From: Calycina herbarum
Lineage: Eukaryota; Ascomycota; Leotiomycetes; Helotiales; Pezizellaceae
Assembly (NCBI GenBank): GCA_001414485.1
Contig: LLEY01000003.1
Span: forward strand, 682,001 to 746,000
Length of the DNA: 64,000 nucleotides
Reading direction: 5' to 3'
Shown: one piece after another, positions 62,036-64,000 of the stretch
How positions within the stretch are numbered: position 1 is the first letter of the stretch
Layout of the letters: each line of letters begins with the position of its first letter
Notes under the pieces: model-generated
Seen by the model: only the letters and a program-made list of their open reading frames with translations
Databases searched by the model: none
What the model was told of the DNA's origin: nothing
Translations under genes and position numbers: made by a program

Positions 62036-64000
62036 TATTTATTTATTTATATATTTCTATTTAACGTTAAGCAGAGAATAGCTCGCGTGGGCTAAGTCTT
62101 AAAAGAGTTCTAAAAGAGAGCAAATAACGCTAGAGAGGTGCTCTAGGCTATAGAGATAGTAAATAAGTAAGCTAATTTATAAGAGATAGTTTAAAAAGAA
62201 GCTCTACTTTTAGAACAGTTCTTATTCTTAATTAGTTTATAGAATTAGAGAAAGATAAAGAGGATATATATATAAAGAAAAAGAAAGGAAAGAAAAGAAG
62301 AGTTAAGCTATCTTAAAAGACAGATTTTCATAAAGAACTTAGTTTTAGCATAGACCTTACTAAAGAGTTTCTTATAGCCAGGTCTAAATAGAAGATAAGG
62401 TTTTCTCTCTGCCTTAGCTAATAACCTTGGATCTTTGTTATTAGCTAGTCTATAGAATAGTAGGTAGAATTATGTTTTAGCTCTTTTATACTTATAATTC
62501 CCTACTTTTAGTAACGTATTAAGGTAGAAGAAGCGAAGGTGGTATACTATGAAGTCTCCGTAGCTAGTTTGAGCTATAATTAGCTAAGCTAGGACCTCTC
62601 TTAGTAGCTAGAGAGTCTTAGGTTTTAAAAGCTAGGAAGTAAGTCCTAGGTTTTTATAGATATCTAAGAGTATTATCTACTAGAGCTGATTTATAAGCCT
62701 AATCCCTATCTCTTTAACCTCTCTCTTAAGTATAGTAGTATAGAGTAGAGAGGAACTAGAAGAGAGTGTTTAAGCCGCTTTATCTATAGCTTTGTCGGCT
62801 ATTTTATTACTACGGATTCCTATATAACTAGAGTACTACCTTGTCTAAATCTTCCCCGAGTATAGCTAAGTAAAGCTATATACTTTATTAAAGGTCTCTT
62901 ATAACGTGCTATAAGACTAGTAGGTTAGTTATAGTATAGCTTTAAGATTATCGAGGCAAATCTAGTACTTCGTAGCCGAGGCTTAGAAAGGGGAGTCTAG
63001 GGCTAGTTCTAGACTATATAAGGCAGTTTTAGCTTCTGTGTTATATATCTCTAATGTTTTGCTAAAGAGGAAGAGCCTTGTATTTAGAATAACCTCTCCT
63101 CTTATAAGATATACGCCGCTACTAGTACTTTTGTCGTCTAAGCGAGAGCTGTCGGTAAATATAACTAGGTCTATAGGCGAGACAGAGGTAAGGAATTCAA
63201 GGAATTCAGCTTTGTAGGAGTTCTTATTACTACTAGAGCTTAGATCTGCTATCTCGAGAAGGCGGGCCTACTAGTTAAACCCTCTATTCTATAAGGGGTC
63301 TTATATTAGATTAATTTCTTCTAAGAGAGAGAGAGGTTTAGAAGAGCGGTAAATAAGCCTAGCCTTTAAGTAAGGGTTATTTATACATTGTTTAAGCTGG
63401 TAAGCTAAGTCGAGTCGGCGAGTTCTAGTCTTAAATACTCTACTTTTTACTATAAGAGCAATTTCAGTAGCTAAGAGGCTAGATTCTATAAGGAGTGCCG
63501 AGGTAGAGGTGGTCTTATAGACTAGGAGAATAATCCTAGTATACTTTAATACTACTCTATCTAAGAGAGTTAGATAGCGGCTGATCTAGTTATTTATAGA
63601 GCCTGCTTAGCCTATTTCCTCTCTTATTTAACTAGGGTACTAGGTCTCGTGTCTAAAGTAGGCGATTAAGAGGATAGAAGCAGTAGTAGCTTACTTAAGC
63701 AGATAAGGAGGTAAGCCTCTTATCGTATTTGTTATTCCTTTAAGAGTATTAGCTATAAGTGTAGTCTTACTTACTATTCTTTTAACGTAGCTATAGAACG
63801 TAAGACAGGGGTTAAAGAAGATACTAAGCTATCTAAGCTCTTATATAGGTTCTATTGTCTTCTCTTTAACTATAATAGAGAGAGAGGGCTAGATACCTAT
63901 TCTTTTTTACTTCCTTTTATAGGAGAAGTATATAAGTTCTAACTTCTTAGTGTTAAAAGTAATACCCTCGTCTATACTCTACTCTAGAGTACTAGCTACC
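62036..64000 (-). mobile_element. LINE (Tad1-like non-LTR) relic, copy 2, runs off the window
   Basis: It starts with the T-rich complement of the A-tail (62036-62060) and matches 51410-51880 in reverse complement for several hundred bases. On the minus strand an RNase H reads VIFTDSSRLDDKSTSSGVYL near 63166-63110 and LEIYNTEAKTALYSLELALD near 63055-62995. Further on, GITFNTKKLELIYFSYKR at about 63965-63910 is the late part of the reverse transcriptase. It is RIP-mutated; its 5' part lies beyond 64000. Confidence 0.88.

Overview
The window reads as genomic DNA of a filamentous ascomycete (Pezizomycotina). The signs are short GT-AG introns of about 45-130 bp, a Zn2Cys6 regulator, a HET-domain gene, an IME2-type kinase, a GT34 mannosyltransferase, an NRPS-like synthetase, and transposons whose reading frames are full of TAG/TAA where CAG, CAA or TGG would be expected. 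That last pattern is the mark of repeat-induced point mutation (RIP). I cannot name the class or genus from sequence alone.

Layout. 1-10604 is a RIP-mutated Ty3/Gypsy element on the + strand. A second Gypsy element (1962-8699, reverse orientation, 446-bp LTRs, 5-bp duplication CTAAG) is nested between its RNase H and integrase domains. The outer element's 3' LTR (10363-10604) cuts into a gene whose 3' part survives at 10605-11291 and encodes a kinase-like fold without catalytic residues. RIP relics follow to about 12.7 kb.

12.8-44 kb is gene-bearing euchromatin with wide spacers: a Zn2Cys6 factor (14058-16039, five exons), a GMA12/MNN10 glycosyltransferase (17470-18525), a Gly/Gln/Asn-rich disordered protein (21130-22128, minus), an IME2-like kinase (25753-28198, minus), cytochrome c (36094-36993, minus, four exons), an unrecognised 256-residue protein (38545-39315) and a 940-residue HET-domain protein (41077-43973). 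The 28.2-36.1 kb stretch holds no gene I can support.

44.9-49 kb is a graveyard: an internally deleted transporter-like remnant hit by a 637-bp TA-flanked MITE, an unrecognised gene fragment, and a zinc-finger-like pseudogene on the minus strand. 49.7-53.8 kb holds a RIP-mutated LINE relic with RNase H, with a Fot1/pogo element (51881-53741) inserted in its 3' tail. 62-64 kb holds a second copy of the LINE in opposite orientation.

Between the two LINE copies lies the most interesting gene, 56270-61273. It encodes an adenylation domain, a carrier domain, and then six predicted membrane segments alternating with three hexapeptide-repeat domains. This is the architecture of the poly-lysine synthetase (Pls/VibA) class, but the adenylation domain has acyl/aryl-ligase-like motifs. 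The reading frame is broken twice between the adenylation and carrier domains, so this copy is probably a recently damaged gene unless the breaks are assembly errors.
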